Source of the DNA: an uncultured Eubacteriales bacterium
GTDB lineage: Bacteria; Bacillota; Clostridia; Oscillospirales; Butyricicoccaceae
Direction: 5' to 3'
Length of the DNA: 5,441 nucleotides
NCBI GenBank assembly: GCA_934630445.1
Contig: CAKTWY010000170.1
Location: 1-5,441, forward strand
Shown in pieces: positions 1 to 5,441 of this stretch; within the stretch, counting starts at the first letter, position 1, and each line of letters opens with the position of its first letter. The notes below the pieces were generated by a model. The model was not told the DNA's origin and searched no databases. It saw only the letters and a program-made list of their open reading frames with translations. Both the position numbers and the translations under genes were made by a program.

Positions 1-94
1 ATCCTGTCCGTCAGCCTGCCGCGCTCCCCTCTTTTCTGCGCAAACACGCTCCCTGCGACAGCGCCGGGCCATCCCCCAAAAGCGCACAGAAACT

Positions 95-111
95 TTGACC
101 GTTCAATTGAC
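95..111. promoter_or_regulatory. Nested TTGA/TCAA palindrome just before the RBS
   Basis: Positions 95-106 read TTGA-N4-TCAA, and the overlapping 103-110 is the perfect 8-base palindrome TCAATTGA, so TTGAC occurs twice at 95-99 and 107-111. The element lies immediately before the AGGAGG box. It could be a small operator or a chance AT-rich patch. The two TTGAC copies look like -35 boxes, but no TATAAT-like hexamer sits 16-18 bases downstream of either. A regulatory role is only a guess. Confidence 0.15.
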
Positions 112-117
112 AGGAGG
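112..117 (+). promoter_or_regulatory. Ribosome binding site of the topoisomerase gene
   Basis: AGGAGG is a perfect core Shine-Dalgarno match. It is separated by 12 bases from the ATG at 130, which is longer than the usual 5-9. Another ATG at 119 is only one base from the box, too close to be served by it, and opens a 14-codon frame that stops at 161-163. The ATG at 130 therefore remains the best start, supported by the family's normal N-terminus. Confidence 0.7.
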
Positions 118-129
118 AATGAAACATAC

Positions 130-2310
130 ATGCCGAAACGCAACGCTCCCATCGAGGAGCTGATCACCGACACACTTGAAAAAAACTTCATGCCGTACGC
201 AATGAGCGTCATCGTCTCGCGCGCGATCCCGGAGATCGACGGCTTTAAACCTTCGCACAGGAAGCTGCTCTATACGATGTATAAGATGGGTCTCCTCACC
301 GGAAACCGCACGAAATCAGCCAACGTCGTCGGGCAGACGATGCGTCTCAATCCGCATGGCGACATGGCGATCTATGAGACGATGGTACGCCTTTCGCGCG
401 GGTATGAGGCGCTGCTGACGCCGTTTGTCGATTCCAAGGGCAACTTCGGCAAGGCCTATTCGCGCGATATGGCCTTCGCCGCATCGCGCTATACCGAGGT
501 GAAGCTCGACCCGATCTGCAGCGAGCTTTTTTCCGATATCGACCGCGACGCGGTCGACTTTGTGCCCAACTACGACAATACCATGAAGGAGCCGACGCTC
601 CTGCCGACGACGTTCCCGAACGTGCTGGTGAGTGCAAATACGGGCATCGCAGTCGGCATGGCGTCGAATATCTGCGGCTTCAACCTCGAGGAGGTCTGCC
701 GCACGGCGATTGAATACATCAAAAATCCGCAGCACGACCTTATCTCCACACTCAAAGCGCCGGACTTCCCCTCCGGGGGAGAGCTGATTTTCGACCGCGC
801 GGAGATGGAGGAGATCTACCGCACGGGGCGCGGGTCCTTCCGGGTGCGGGCGAAGTGGCAGTATATCAAAAAAGAGAACGTCATCGAGGTGACGGAGATC
901 CCGTATACGACCACGGTCGAAGCGATCATGGACAAGGTTTCTGAGCTGATCAAGTCCGGGCGTGTGCGCGAAATTTCCGACATGCGCGACGAGACGGATC
1001 TGTCCGGCCTCAAGCTTGCGATCGATTTAAAACGCGGCGTCGACGCGGAAAAGCTCATGCAGAAGCTTTATAAGATGACACCGCTGATGGACAGCTTTTC
1101 CTGCAATTTCAATATTCTGATCGGCGGAATGCCGCGCGTCATGGGCGTGGCGGAGATCCTCGACGAGTGGACGGCGTGGCGCGTGGAGTGCGAGCGCAGA
1201 AAAATCTATTTTGACCTGCAGAAAAAGAAGGAAAAGCTCCATCTCTTAAAGGGCCTGCGCAAGATCCTGCTCGACATTGACCGCGCGATCAAGATCATCC
1301 GCGACACCGAGGAGGACGCCGAGGTCGTGCCGAACCTGATGATCGGCTTCGGCATCGACGAGCTGCAGGCGGAGTTCATCGCGGAGATCAAGCTGCGCAA
1401 CATCAACAAGGAGCATATCCTGAAGCGTTTGGAGGAGACGGACAATCTTGCGCGCGAGATCGAACGCCTGGAAGATATCCTGCGCGACAAGCGCAAAATC
1501 AAGGATCTTATCATCCAGACGCTCGAGGGCGTCATCAAAAAATACAAAGCGCCGCGGCGCACCTCCATCATCTACAGTCATGAGGTCAGCCACTATGACG
1601 AGGAGGCGGAGATCGAGGATTATCCGGTTCATATCTTCCTCACAAAAGAGGGGTATTTCAAGAAGATCACGCCGCAGTCGCTGCGCATGAGCGGCGAACA
1701 CAAGCTCAAGGACGGCGACGCGCTGGCCCAGTCCTTCGAGACGACGAACCGCGCGGAGGTGATTTTCTTTACCAATCAGCATCAGGCGTACAAGGCGCGC
1801 CTTCCGGAGTTCGACGATACGAAAACGAGCGTTCTCGGCGACTATCTGCCCGCAAAGCTGCAGATGGACGAGGGGGAGAACGTCGTGTACATGTGCCTGC
1901 CGGGCGATTACAGCGGCAGCATGCTCTTTATTTTTGAAAACGGCAAGGCCGCGAAGATCGAAATGAAGAGCTACGACACCAAGTCGAACCGCCGCAGGCT
2001 CACGGGCGCGTACAGCGATAAGAGCGGGCTCGTCGCAGCGTTCCACCTGCGCGAGGAGGCGGAGGTCGTGCTCTATTCCACAGCCGGGCGCGCGCTCGTG
2101 CTGGCGAGCGCCTCCGTCGCACCGAAGACGACGCGCTCGTCGCAGGGCGTTGCGGTAATGACACTGAAGAAAAATCAGAGCGTCATGCGCGCGGAAGCGC
2201 TTGAGGCGGCGGAGCTTTCCAACCCCGCGCGCTACCGTACGCGCACGCTGCCGGCGGCGGGCGCGATCTTAAAGGATACGGACGGGCCGGAAAAGCAGCT
2301 GGAGCTGTAA
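130..2310 (+). CDS. parC: Type II DNA topoisomerase subunit A (topoisomerase IV ParC-like / GyrA family)
   Basis: This is the DNA-breakage subunit of a bacterial type II topoisomerase, which acts as an A2B2 complex with a ParE/GyrB ATPase to decatenate or change the supercoiling of DNA. The protein opens with the family signature around residues 18-46 (YAMSVIVSRAIP, then FKPSHRKLLYTM). A winged-helix region follows with PHGD at 75-78, GNFG at 104-107 and the catalytic SRYTE, Arg120 and Tyr121, where Tyr121 forms the 5'-phosphotyrosyl link. GIAVGMASN lies at 172-180. Residues about 350-475 are charged and helical, as expected for the coiled-coil tower/gate. From about 498 a beta-pinwheel C-terminal domain shows roughly four blade motifs (near 501, 544, 599 and 646). 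No canonical GyrA box (QRRGGKG) is present, and 726 residues is shorter than typical GyrA (about 800-875). Both points favour a ParC-type enzyme, although many pipelines would call it GyrA. The usual quinolone-contact Ser and Asp are Met79 and Glu83. No ParE/GyrB partner lies within the window. Confidence 0.95.
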   Translation: MPKRNAPIEELITDTLEKNFMPYAMSVIVSRAIPEIDGFKPSHRKLLYTMYKMGLLTGNRTKSANVVGQTMRLNPHGDMAIYETMVRLSRGYEALLTPFVDSKGNFGKAYSRDMAFAASRYTEVKLDPICSELFSDIDRDAVDFVPNYDNTMKEPTLLPTTFPNVLVSANTGIAVGMASNICGFNLEEVCRTAIEYIKNPQHDLISTLKAPDFPSGGELIFDRAEMEEIYRTGRGSFRVRAKWQYIKKENVIEVTEIPYTTTVEAIMDKVSELIKSGRVREISDMRDETDLSGLKLAIDLKRGVDAEKLMQKLYKMTPLMDSFSCNFNILIGGMPRVMGVAEILDEWTAWRVECERRKIYFDLQKKKEKLHLLKGLRKILLDIDRAIKIIRDTEEDAEVVPNLMIGFGIDELQAEFIAEIKLRNINKEHILKRLEETDNLAREIERLEDILRDKRKIKDLIIQTLEGVIKKYKAPRRTSIIYSHEVSHYDEEAEIEDYPVHIFLTKEGYFKKITPQSLRMSGEHKLKDGDALAQSFETTNRAEVIFFTNQHQAYKARLPEFDDTKTSVLGDYLPAKLQMDEGENVVYMCLPGDYSGSMLFIFENGKAAKIEMKSYDTKSNRRRLTGAYSDKSGLVAAFHLREEAEVVLYSTAGRALVLASASVAPKTTRSSQGVAVMTLKKNQSVMRAEALEAAELSNPARYRTRTLPAAGAILKDTDGPEKQLEL

Positions 2311-2370
2311 CGGCGCGTTCCGGCGGGCCTGGCGCAGCCGGGGCGAAAACAACAAATTGAAAAGCGCGGC

Positions 2371-2378
2371 GAGGGGGG
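2371..2378 (+). promoter_or_regulatory. RBS that decides the start of the membrane protein gene
   Basis: The purine run GAGGGGGG ends five bases before the ATG at 2384. A TTG at 2357 in the same frame would add nine residues (MKSAARGDL) but has no purine-rich box at proper spacing and would put polar residues in front of the first membrane segment. The ATG at 2384 is therefore preferred. Confidence 0.6.
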
Positions 2379-2383
2379 ATTTG

Positions 2384-2944
2384 ATGCATATTTTGGTGTG
2401 GATCCTGGCACTCGCCGCGTTTTTTTGCTGCGCGGCGATGCTCTTTCGCGCAAGGCCGAACGCAACCGTATGCGTGTTTCTCCTTGCGGCGCTGCTGCTG
2501 GGAACGGTAGTCTCCCTCGACGGGCCGTATTTGCTGCAGGGCGGATGCGTGAAAGAGGTGGAGACGCTCTACGTACTGCGCTCCGGCGGCGGGATCAAAA
2601 ACCGCACCTATGCCTTGTCCGACGGGGAAGGGAATACCTACTGGGGCTTTGGCGACCTGGAGGTGCGGTATACGGCCGGCCCGCCCGCAGATACGCGTGC
2701 GCGTATCACCTATTTGCCGTACTCGGGACTGATCCTTTCTGTTGAAAGCAGGGTTCTTGAAACGAATGACTCGCTTGTCGGGTGCGTGCTGTTTTTGGCG
2801 GTGCTCTGTCTTCCGGTCGGCCTGTTTGCGCTTGCGGCGCGCCGGCGCAGGAGGTGGAGAAAATCTTTGAAAAAGGTCCGCCGGCAGGCATCGGCCGGCC
2901 GGGAGGAAATACGGCGCACATTCCGCATCGGGCGCGGCGGGTGA
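2384..2944 (+). CDS. Three-span membrane protein with extracytoplasmic domain, unknown function
   Basis: This 186-residue protein is not recognised with confidence. Hydrophobic segments lie at about residues 3-21, 27-45 and 131-152. The RAR at 22-24 between the first two segments, and the very basic tail from 153 onward (five Arg in a row, 11 Arg and 3 Lys by about residue 178), predict both as cytoplasmic by the positive-inside rule. Residues about 46-130 are then placed outside the membrane. That outer domain is beta-like (VETLYVLRSGG, RTYALSDGEGNTYWG) and ends with RITYLPYSGLILSVE just before the last span. The layout and the Y-x-P motif before the final segment loosely recall DUF3592-type membrane proteins, but that is a weak resemblance. 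It starts 73 bases after the topoisomerase stop, on the same strand. Partner and substrate are unknown. A longer reverse-strand frame covering the region is rejected because this frame has an RBS, membrane segments and normal composition. Confidence 0.75.
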   Translation: MHILVWILALAAFFCCAAMLFRARPNATVCVFLLAALLLGTVVSLDGPYLLQGGCVKEVETLYVLRSGGGIKNRTYALSDGEGNTYWGFGDLEVRYTAGPPADTRARITYLPYSGLILSVESRVLETNDSLVGCVLFLAVLCLPVGLFALAARRRRRWRKSLKKVRRQASAGREEIRRTFRIGRGG

Positions 2945-2955
2945 GGATGCGCGTG

Positions 2956-3099
2956 ATGCTGCAAGGGAACGGCCGCTGCTTGGAGATACGTGGGGAACAG
3001 GCGGCGCGGAGCGGGAAAAAGCACGAAAAATATCTGAAAGAAACTGGAAGAAGCGGAAACGTTTTGCACGTGCGTTACGTCTATAAAGTGGAGGTGTGA
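2956..3099 (+). CDS. Possible small ORF, 47 residues, doubtful
   Basis: In the gap between the membrane protein and the exported repeat protein, a short frame begins with ATG at 2956 (alternative ATG at 2947). It ends with TGA at 3097-3099, overlapping the end of the next gene's RBS. GTGAGG at 2941-2946, which spans the previous stop codon, could serve as an RBS nine bases before 2956, giving translational coupling. The product is basic and polar (Lys/Arg/Glu rich, ending VRYVYKVEV), with no signal peptide, membrane span or familiar motif. The frame stays open upstream inside the membrane gene, which is common in GC-rich DNA, so openness alone proves little. It may be plain intergenic sequence. 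Confidence 0.15.
   Translation: MLQGNGRCLEIRGEQAARSGKKHEKYLKETGRSGNVLHVRYVYKVEV
3090..3096 (+). promoter_or_regulatory. Strong RBS of the exported repeat protein
   Basis: GGAGGTG is a seven-base match to the anti-Shine-Dalgarno sequence, six bases before the ATG at 3103. It is the best-spaced RBS of the window, consistent with high expression of an abundant surface protein. A TATAAA at 3082-3087 is too close to the RBS to act as its -10 box. Confidence 0.8.
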
Positions 3100-3102
3100 A
3101 AA

Positions 3103-5441
3103 ATGAAAACCCTGAAAAAGCGTTTTCTCGTTTACCTGCTTGTTGCGGCAATGACAATTGGGCTGCTGCCCGGTTCCGTTCTTGCGGTGGAAACGGGCGG
3201 AGACAAGGTGCTCACCGCGATCGAACATACCGATGCCGCAGCAAAGGTGAATGCGGCCGGGAAGACGGCTTTGACGCTGACCGTGCCGTATGCGCACAAA
3301 GGCGGCGTCGAGCTCGACCGCGGGCTGACACTTTCGTATGATAAAAATGCGTATCCCACAGTGGTGGCGCAGTTTCCGGACGGTGCGACGGCCGAGGTGG
3401 ACGGCGCGCCGGTTCGGATGGTAGTCGCCTATCAGAAAAAGGGCGGCGACGTCCTTCTTGAGACAGAGTATTCCGTCGCGGTCGTGCGCGCCAAGCGCAC
3501 GGCGCCGAAGTTCTCCGGAACGATCGCAAAATCGGTTTCCGTACCCGGAAAGGCGACGTTTGCGTCCGCCGATTTTACGGCGAAGTATGCAAAAAATGAC
3601 GGCCAGGGCCTGGCGGCGATCGCCATAGAAGGAACGATCCCGGCTTTCGGCACGCTCAAGTTAAATGGCCGGGAATATGAACCCGGCAGCACGATCGCCC
3701 TTTCCGACATCGAGCGCGGCCGCCTGATTTTTGAAGCGGCGGACGAGGGCGAGGTCTCTTACGTGGTGAGCGCCTTTGACGCCGAGGACAAGGCGAAGGA
3801 GGTCGGCACGGCGGTGCTGACGATCAAGGCGCAGCGCCCGGCGGCGGAGGATATCAAGCTCACCACCGCGTATGGGAAAGAAATCGCGCTTAAATCGGCG
3901 GATTTCAACACCGTGTGCAAAAAAGTGACCGCAAATACGCTGAAATATGTGACGTTCACGCTGCCCAGCGCGTCGGCCGGAACGCTGTATTTCTACGAGA
4001 CATCCTCGAAACGCACGGCCGTCAAGGCGGGAGAAGCGTATAACCTGTCCGGCAATCCGGCGATCGCAGATGTGCGTTTTGTTCCAAAGGACGGTTACAG
4101 CGGCACGGTGACAGTGGGCTATAAGGCCTATGACACGAAGGGCATCTCCTACAGCGGCAAGCTGCTTGTCACGGTCGAGGCAAAACGCGAGAATATCATC
4201 TCCTACAGCTCCAGCCAGGGCGCCGCGGTGAAGTTCAGCGTCGCGGATTTCAACACCGCCTGCAAAAACGAGCTGGGCACGAACCTCGATTATGTGAAAT
4301 TCACGCTGCCGTCGACCTCGGCAGGGAAGCTCTATTACGGCTACAGCTCCGCGTCCGACTATGATTCGCTTGTCACGGCGTCGAAAAAATATTACCGCAG
4401 CAAATCGCCCGACATTGCGTCTGTCAGCTTTGTGCCCAAAGACGGGTATGAGGGAACGCTCACGCTGGCTTATACCGGGTATGACACAAACGGCGATTCA
4501 TACGCGGGCAAGGTGCAGATCAAAGTGACAAAGCGCGACGCTTCGGTGCTGACTTACACGCTGGCTGGCGATAAGGCGCTTGAATTTTCCGGCACGGAGT
4601 TCAACAATATCTGCAGAGAAGTGCTTGGTACGAACCTTTCGTACGTGAAGTTTACGCTGCCTTCGTCGTCGGACGGGAAGCTCTACTACAACTATACCGC
4701 CTCGGGCGACTATGACTCTGCAGTGTCGTCCTCGACGAAGTATTACCGCAGCAGCACGCCGTCCATCTCAAACGTGAGTTTTGTGCCCAAATCCGGTACG
4801 TCCGGAAAAGTGACGATCAGCTATACCGGCTATATCGCCGGGGGCGACAGCTATCAGGGCAAGATCATCATCAACGTTACGCAGACGGACGACGCCACGA
4901 CCACGTATTCGACAAGCAGTGAGTCGGCGGTGGAGTTTTCCGCTTCGGATCTGAACACGGCGTGCAGAGAGGCGACAGGATCGAGTCTCTCCTATGTGAA
5001 ATTCACGCTGCCCTCGTCGTCGGACGGGAAGCTCTATTACAATTACACCGCATCGGGCGACTACGATGCGGCGGTTTCCTCCTCGACGAAGTATTACCGC
5101 AGCGGCACGCCGTCCATTTCAAACGTGAGCTTTGTGCCAAAATCCGGTACGTCCGGCCAGGTGACGCTCACCTACAAGGGTTATGCGACGGACGGCGAAA
5201 GCTATACGGGGAAAATCATTGTCAATGTTGCGCAGGCGGATGAGAGCACTGTCACTTACTCTGTTTCCGATGAATCGTACATCGAATTTTCAAGTACGGA
5301 TTTCAACAACGCCTGCAGGGAGGAGACCGGCGCCAGCCTCTCGTATGTGAAGTTCACGCTGCCGTCGTCGTCGGACGGGAAGCTCTATTACAATTACACC
5401 GCATCGGGCGACTACGATGCGGCGGTTTCCTCCTCGACGAA
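3103..5441 (+). CDS. Large exported tandem-repeat surface protein (probable S-layer/SLH-type), 3' end beyond window
   Basis: The frame is open for 779 codons to the right edge, so the C-terminus is missing. Residues 1-28 form a classic Sec signal peptide: KTLKKR, a hydrophobic core at about 8-22, then SVLA before Val29 as the likely signal peptidase I site. Residues about 30-134 are a beta-rich N-terminal domain (ALTLTVPYAHKGGVELDRGL, later TEYSVAVVRAKR). A degenerate repeat covers about 135-246, followed by five units starting at residues 247, 362, 479, 596 and 713, the last cut off. Each full unit reads roughly (D/E)-(F/L)-N-x-x-C, then YVKFTLPSSS, LYYNYTASGDYD, KYYRS, SFVPKSG, and a closing Y-x-GY...SY-x-GK-(I/V)-x-(I/V)-x-V strand. 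The second half resembles bacterial Ig/cadherin-like (Big_9-type) folds. From memory, similar repeats occur in SLH-domain proteins of gut Clostridia, so C-terminal SLH domains beyond 5441 are expected but not seen. A structural or adhesive role at the cell surface is inferred; no catalytic motif is visible. Confidence 0.9.
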   Translation, partial: MKTLKKRFLVYLLVAAMTIGLLPGSVLAVETGGDKVLTAIEHTDAAAKVNAAGKTALTLTVPYAHKGGVELDRGLTLSYDKNAYPTVVAQFPDGATAEVDGAPVRMVVAYQKKGGDVLLETEYSVAVVRAKRTAPKFSGTIAKSVSVPGKATFASADFTAKYAKNDGQGLAAIAIEGTIPAFGTLKLNGREYEPGSTIALSDIERGRLIFEAADEGEVSYVVSAFDAEDKAKEVGTAVLTIKAQRPAAEDIKLTTAYGKEIALKSADFNTVCKKVTANTLKYVTFTLPSASAGTLYFYETSSKRTAVKAGEAYNLSGNPAIADVRFVPKDGYSGTVTVGYKAYDTKGISYSGKLLVTVEAKRENIISYSSSQGAAVKFSVADFNTACKNELGTNLDYVKFTLPSTSAGKLYYGYSSASDYDSLVTASKKYYRSKSPDIASVSFVPKDGYEGTLTLAYTGYDTNGDSYAGKVQIKVTKRDASVLTYTLAGDKALEFSGTEFNNICREVLGTNLSYVKFTLPSSSDGKLYYNYTASGDYDSAVSSSTKYYRSSTPSISNVSFVPKSGTSGKVTISYTGYIAGGDSYQGKIIINVTQTDDATTTYSTSSESAVEFSASDLNTACREATGSSLSYVKFTLPSSSDGKLYYNYTASGDYDAAVSSSTKYYRSGTPSISNVSFVPKSGTSGQVTLTYKGYATDGESYTGKIIVNVAQADESTVTYSVSDESYIEFSSTDFNNACREETGASLSYVKFTLPSSSDGKLYYNYTASGDYDAAVSSST
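3505..3840 (+). repeat. Repeat unit 0, degenerate, in the exported protein
   Basis: Residues about 135-246 align by eye with the later units: FASADFTAKYAK corresponds to the DFNTACK segment, IEGTIPAFGTLKL to VKFTLPSSSDGKL, RLIFEAADEGEVSYVVSAFD to the SFVPKSG...Y-x-GY segment, and VLTIKA to the closing strand. The IP anchor at 3637 lies 324 bases before the LP anchor of unit 1. The unit lacks the Cys and the YYNY and KYYRS motifs. It is either the most ancient copy or a related but distinct domain. Confidence 0.55.
3841..4185 (+). repeat. Repeat unit 1 (115 residues)
   Basis: Residues 247-361. It contains DFNTVCKK with Cys272, YVTFTLPSASAG (LP at 3961), a diverged LYFYETSSK in place of YYNYTASGD, FVPKDGYSG and the closing GKLLVTV strand. 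It is two residues shorter than the later units and clearly diverged from them at the DNA level. Confidence 0.8.
4186..4536 (+). repeat. Repeat unit 2 (117 residues)
   Basis: Residues 362-478. Motifs in order: DFNTACKN with Cys387, YVKFTLPSTSAGKLYY (LP at 4306), SSASDYDSLVTASKKYYRS, SFVPKDGYEG and GKVQIKV. It is the first unit with the 351-base length kept by those that follow, and is intermediate in sequence between unit 1 and units 3-5. Confidence 0.85.
4537..4887 (+). repeat. Repeat unit 3 (117 residues)
   Basis: Residues 479-595. EFNNICRE with Cys504, YVKFTLPSSSDGKLYYNYTA (LP at 4657), KYYRSSTPSISNVSFVPKSG and GKIIINV. From the FTLP motif onward it is very similar to unit 4 in protein, but still differs at many third codon positions. 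Confidence 0.9.
4888..5238 (+). repeat. Repeat unit 4 (117 residues)
   Basis: Residues 596-712. DLNTACRE with Cys621, the shared FTLPSSSDGKLYYNYTA core (LP at 5008), KYYRSGTPSISNVSFVPKSG and GKIIVNV. Its core DNA at 5014-5090 is identical to that of unit 5. Confidence 0.9.
5239..5441 (+). repeat. Repeat unit 5, cut by the window end
   Basis: Residues 713-779 of the protein. It carries DFNNACREE with Cys738, then the FTLPSSSDGKLYYNYTA core (LP at 5359), and breaks off inside the SSSTK motif that precedes KYYRS. More units or cell-wall anchoring domains probably follow outside the window. Confidence 0.9.

Larger units (their letters stand above)
1..129. other. Leader region upstream of the topoisomerase gene; no gene recognised
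   Basis: This stretch is pyrimidine- and GC-rich over its first 80 bases and turns AT-richer just before the RBS. All three forward frames are open from the left edge for some distance: frame 3 stops at 96-98, frame 2 at 161-163, and frame 1 runs into the topoisomerase ORF. None of the translations resembles the end of a ParE/GyrB protein or any other family I know. In-frame extension of the topoisomerase upstream is unlikely, because family members begin close to the residue-1 region seen at 130 and a good RBS lies between. No sigma-A promoter with a credible -10 box was found, so transcription probably starts further left. Confidence 0.5.

Noticed and set aside
1..72. Reverse-strand frame starting at ATG 72-70 and open to the left edge, possibly a divergent gene
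   Set aside because: Only 24 codons are visible. They are Arg/Ala/Glu-rich and unrecognisable, and the preceding G run touches the ATG, leaving no RBS spacing.
1246..2046. Reverse-strand frame of 266 codons inside the topoisomerase gene
   Set aside because: It lies wholly antisense to a certain gene. Its translation is Leu/Val/Arg-rich with no family likeness, and GC-rich codons readily create long antisense frames.
2320..2341. Possible terminator hairpin after the topoisomerase gene (CCGGC at 2320-2324 with GCCGG at 2337-2341)
   Set aside because: The stem is only five pairs with a 12-base loop, and no T-run follows, so it does not meet the pattern of an intrinsic terminator.
3064..3087. 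TTGCAC and TATAAA as a promoter for the repeat-protein gene
   Set aside because: The spacer is 12 bases instead of about 17, and the start point would fall in or right beside the RBS.
2183..3157. Reverse-strand frame of 324 codons spanning the topoisomerase end, the membrane gene and the start of the repeat-protein gene
   Set aside because: The product is low-complexity, rich in Arg/Pro/Ala/Ser with no domain, and it would overlap three better supported forward features, including a signal peptide and two RBSs.
2710..3297. Reverse-strand frame of 195 codons over the gap and the repeat-protein start
   Set aside because: Composition is Arg/His/Pro-rich and unlike a folded protein, and it is antisense to the signal peptide and N-terminal domain of a clear gene.
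4962..5243. Forward frame of 93 codons inside the repeat array
   Set aside because: It is an out-of-frame shadow of repeat units 4 and 5, without its own RBS or a sensible product.
3841..5441. Direct repeats considered as a CRISPR array or mobile-element repeats
   Set aside because: The units are 345-351 bases, continuous with no spacers, in frame and encode a conserved protein domain, so they are coding repeats.

Overview
The window looks like a chromosomal stretch of a GC-rich (by eye, well above 50%) Gram-positive anaerobe of the Clostridia, most likely an Oscillospirales/Ruminococcaceae-type gut or animal-associated bacterium. That placement is inference. It rests on the strong AGGAGG-type ribosome binding sites, the divergent Clostridia-style second type II topoisomerase A subunit, and an exported protein built from tandem Ig/cadherin-like repeats of a kind I associate with S-layer-homology (SLH) proteins of these bacteria.

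Layout, all on the + strand. (1) 1-129: a short leader with no recognisable gene, ending in an AGGAGG box and carrying a nested TTGA/TCAA palindrome. (2) 130-2310: a complete 726-residue type II topoisomerase A subunit, ParC/GyrA family. It has the catalytic Arg120-Tyr121 pair but no canonical GyrA box, and it has non-standard residues at the two main quinolone-contact positions. (3) 2384-2944: a 186-residue membrane protein of unknown function with three predicted membrane segments, an extracytoplasmic domain and an Arg/Lys-rich cytoplasmic tail. (4) 2945-3102: a gap of about 160 bases holding at most a 47-codon small ORF and the RBS of the next gene. (5) 3103-5441: the first 779 codons of a large exported protein that is still open at the right edge. 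It has a signal peptide, an N-terminal beta-rich domain, one degenerate repeat unit and then five increasingly similar units, the last cut by the window end. From unit 2 onward the unit length is exactly 351 bases (117 residues).

The three genes are co-directional, but no shared pathway is evident. The topoisomerase is a housekeeping enzyme that separates daughter chromosomes and relaxes supercoils. The other two look like cell-envelope proteins. I see no convincing promoter or intrinsic terminator between them, so co-transcription is possible but unproven. No RNA gene, CRISPR array, insertion sequence or phage gene was found. The long reverse-strand ORFs under the topoisomerase and the membrane gene are judged to be composition-driven shadows. 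The most interesting part is the homogenised, Cys-bearing repeat array of the truncated exported protein.
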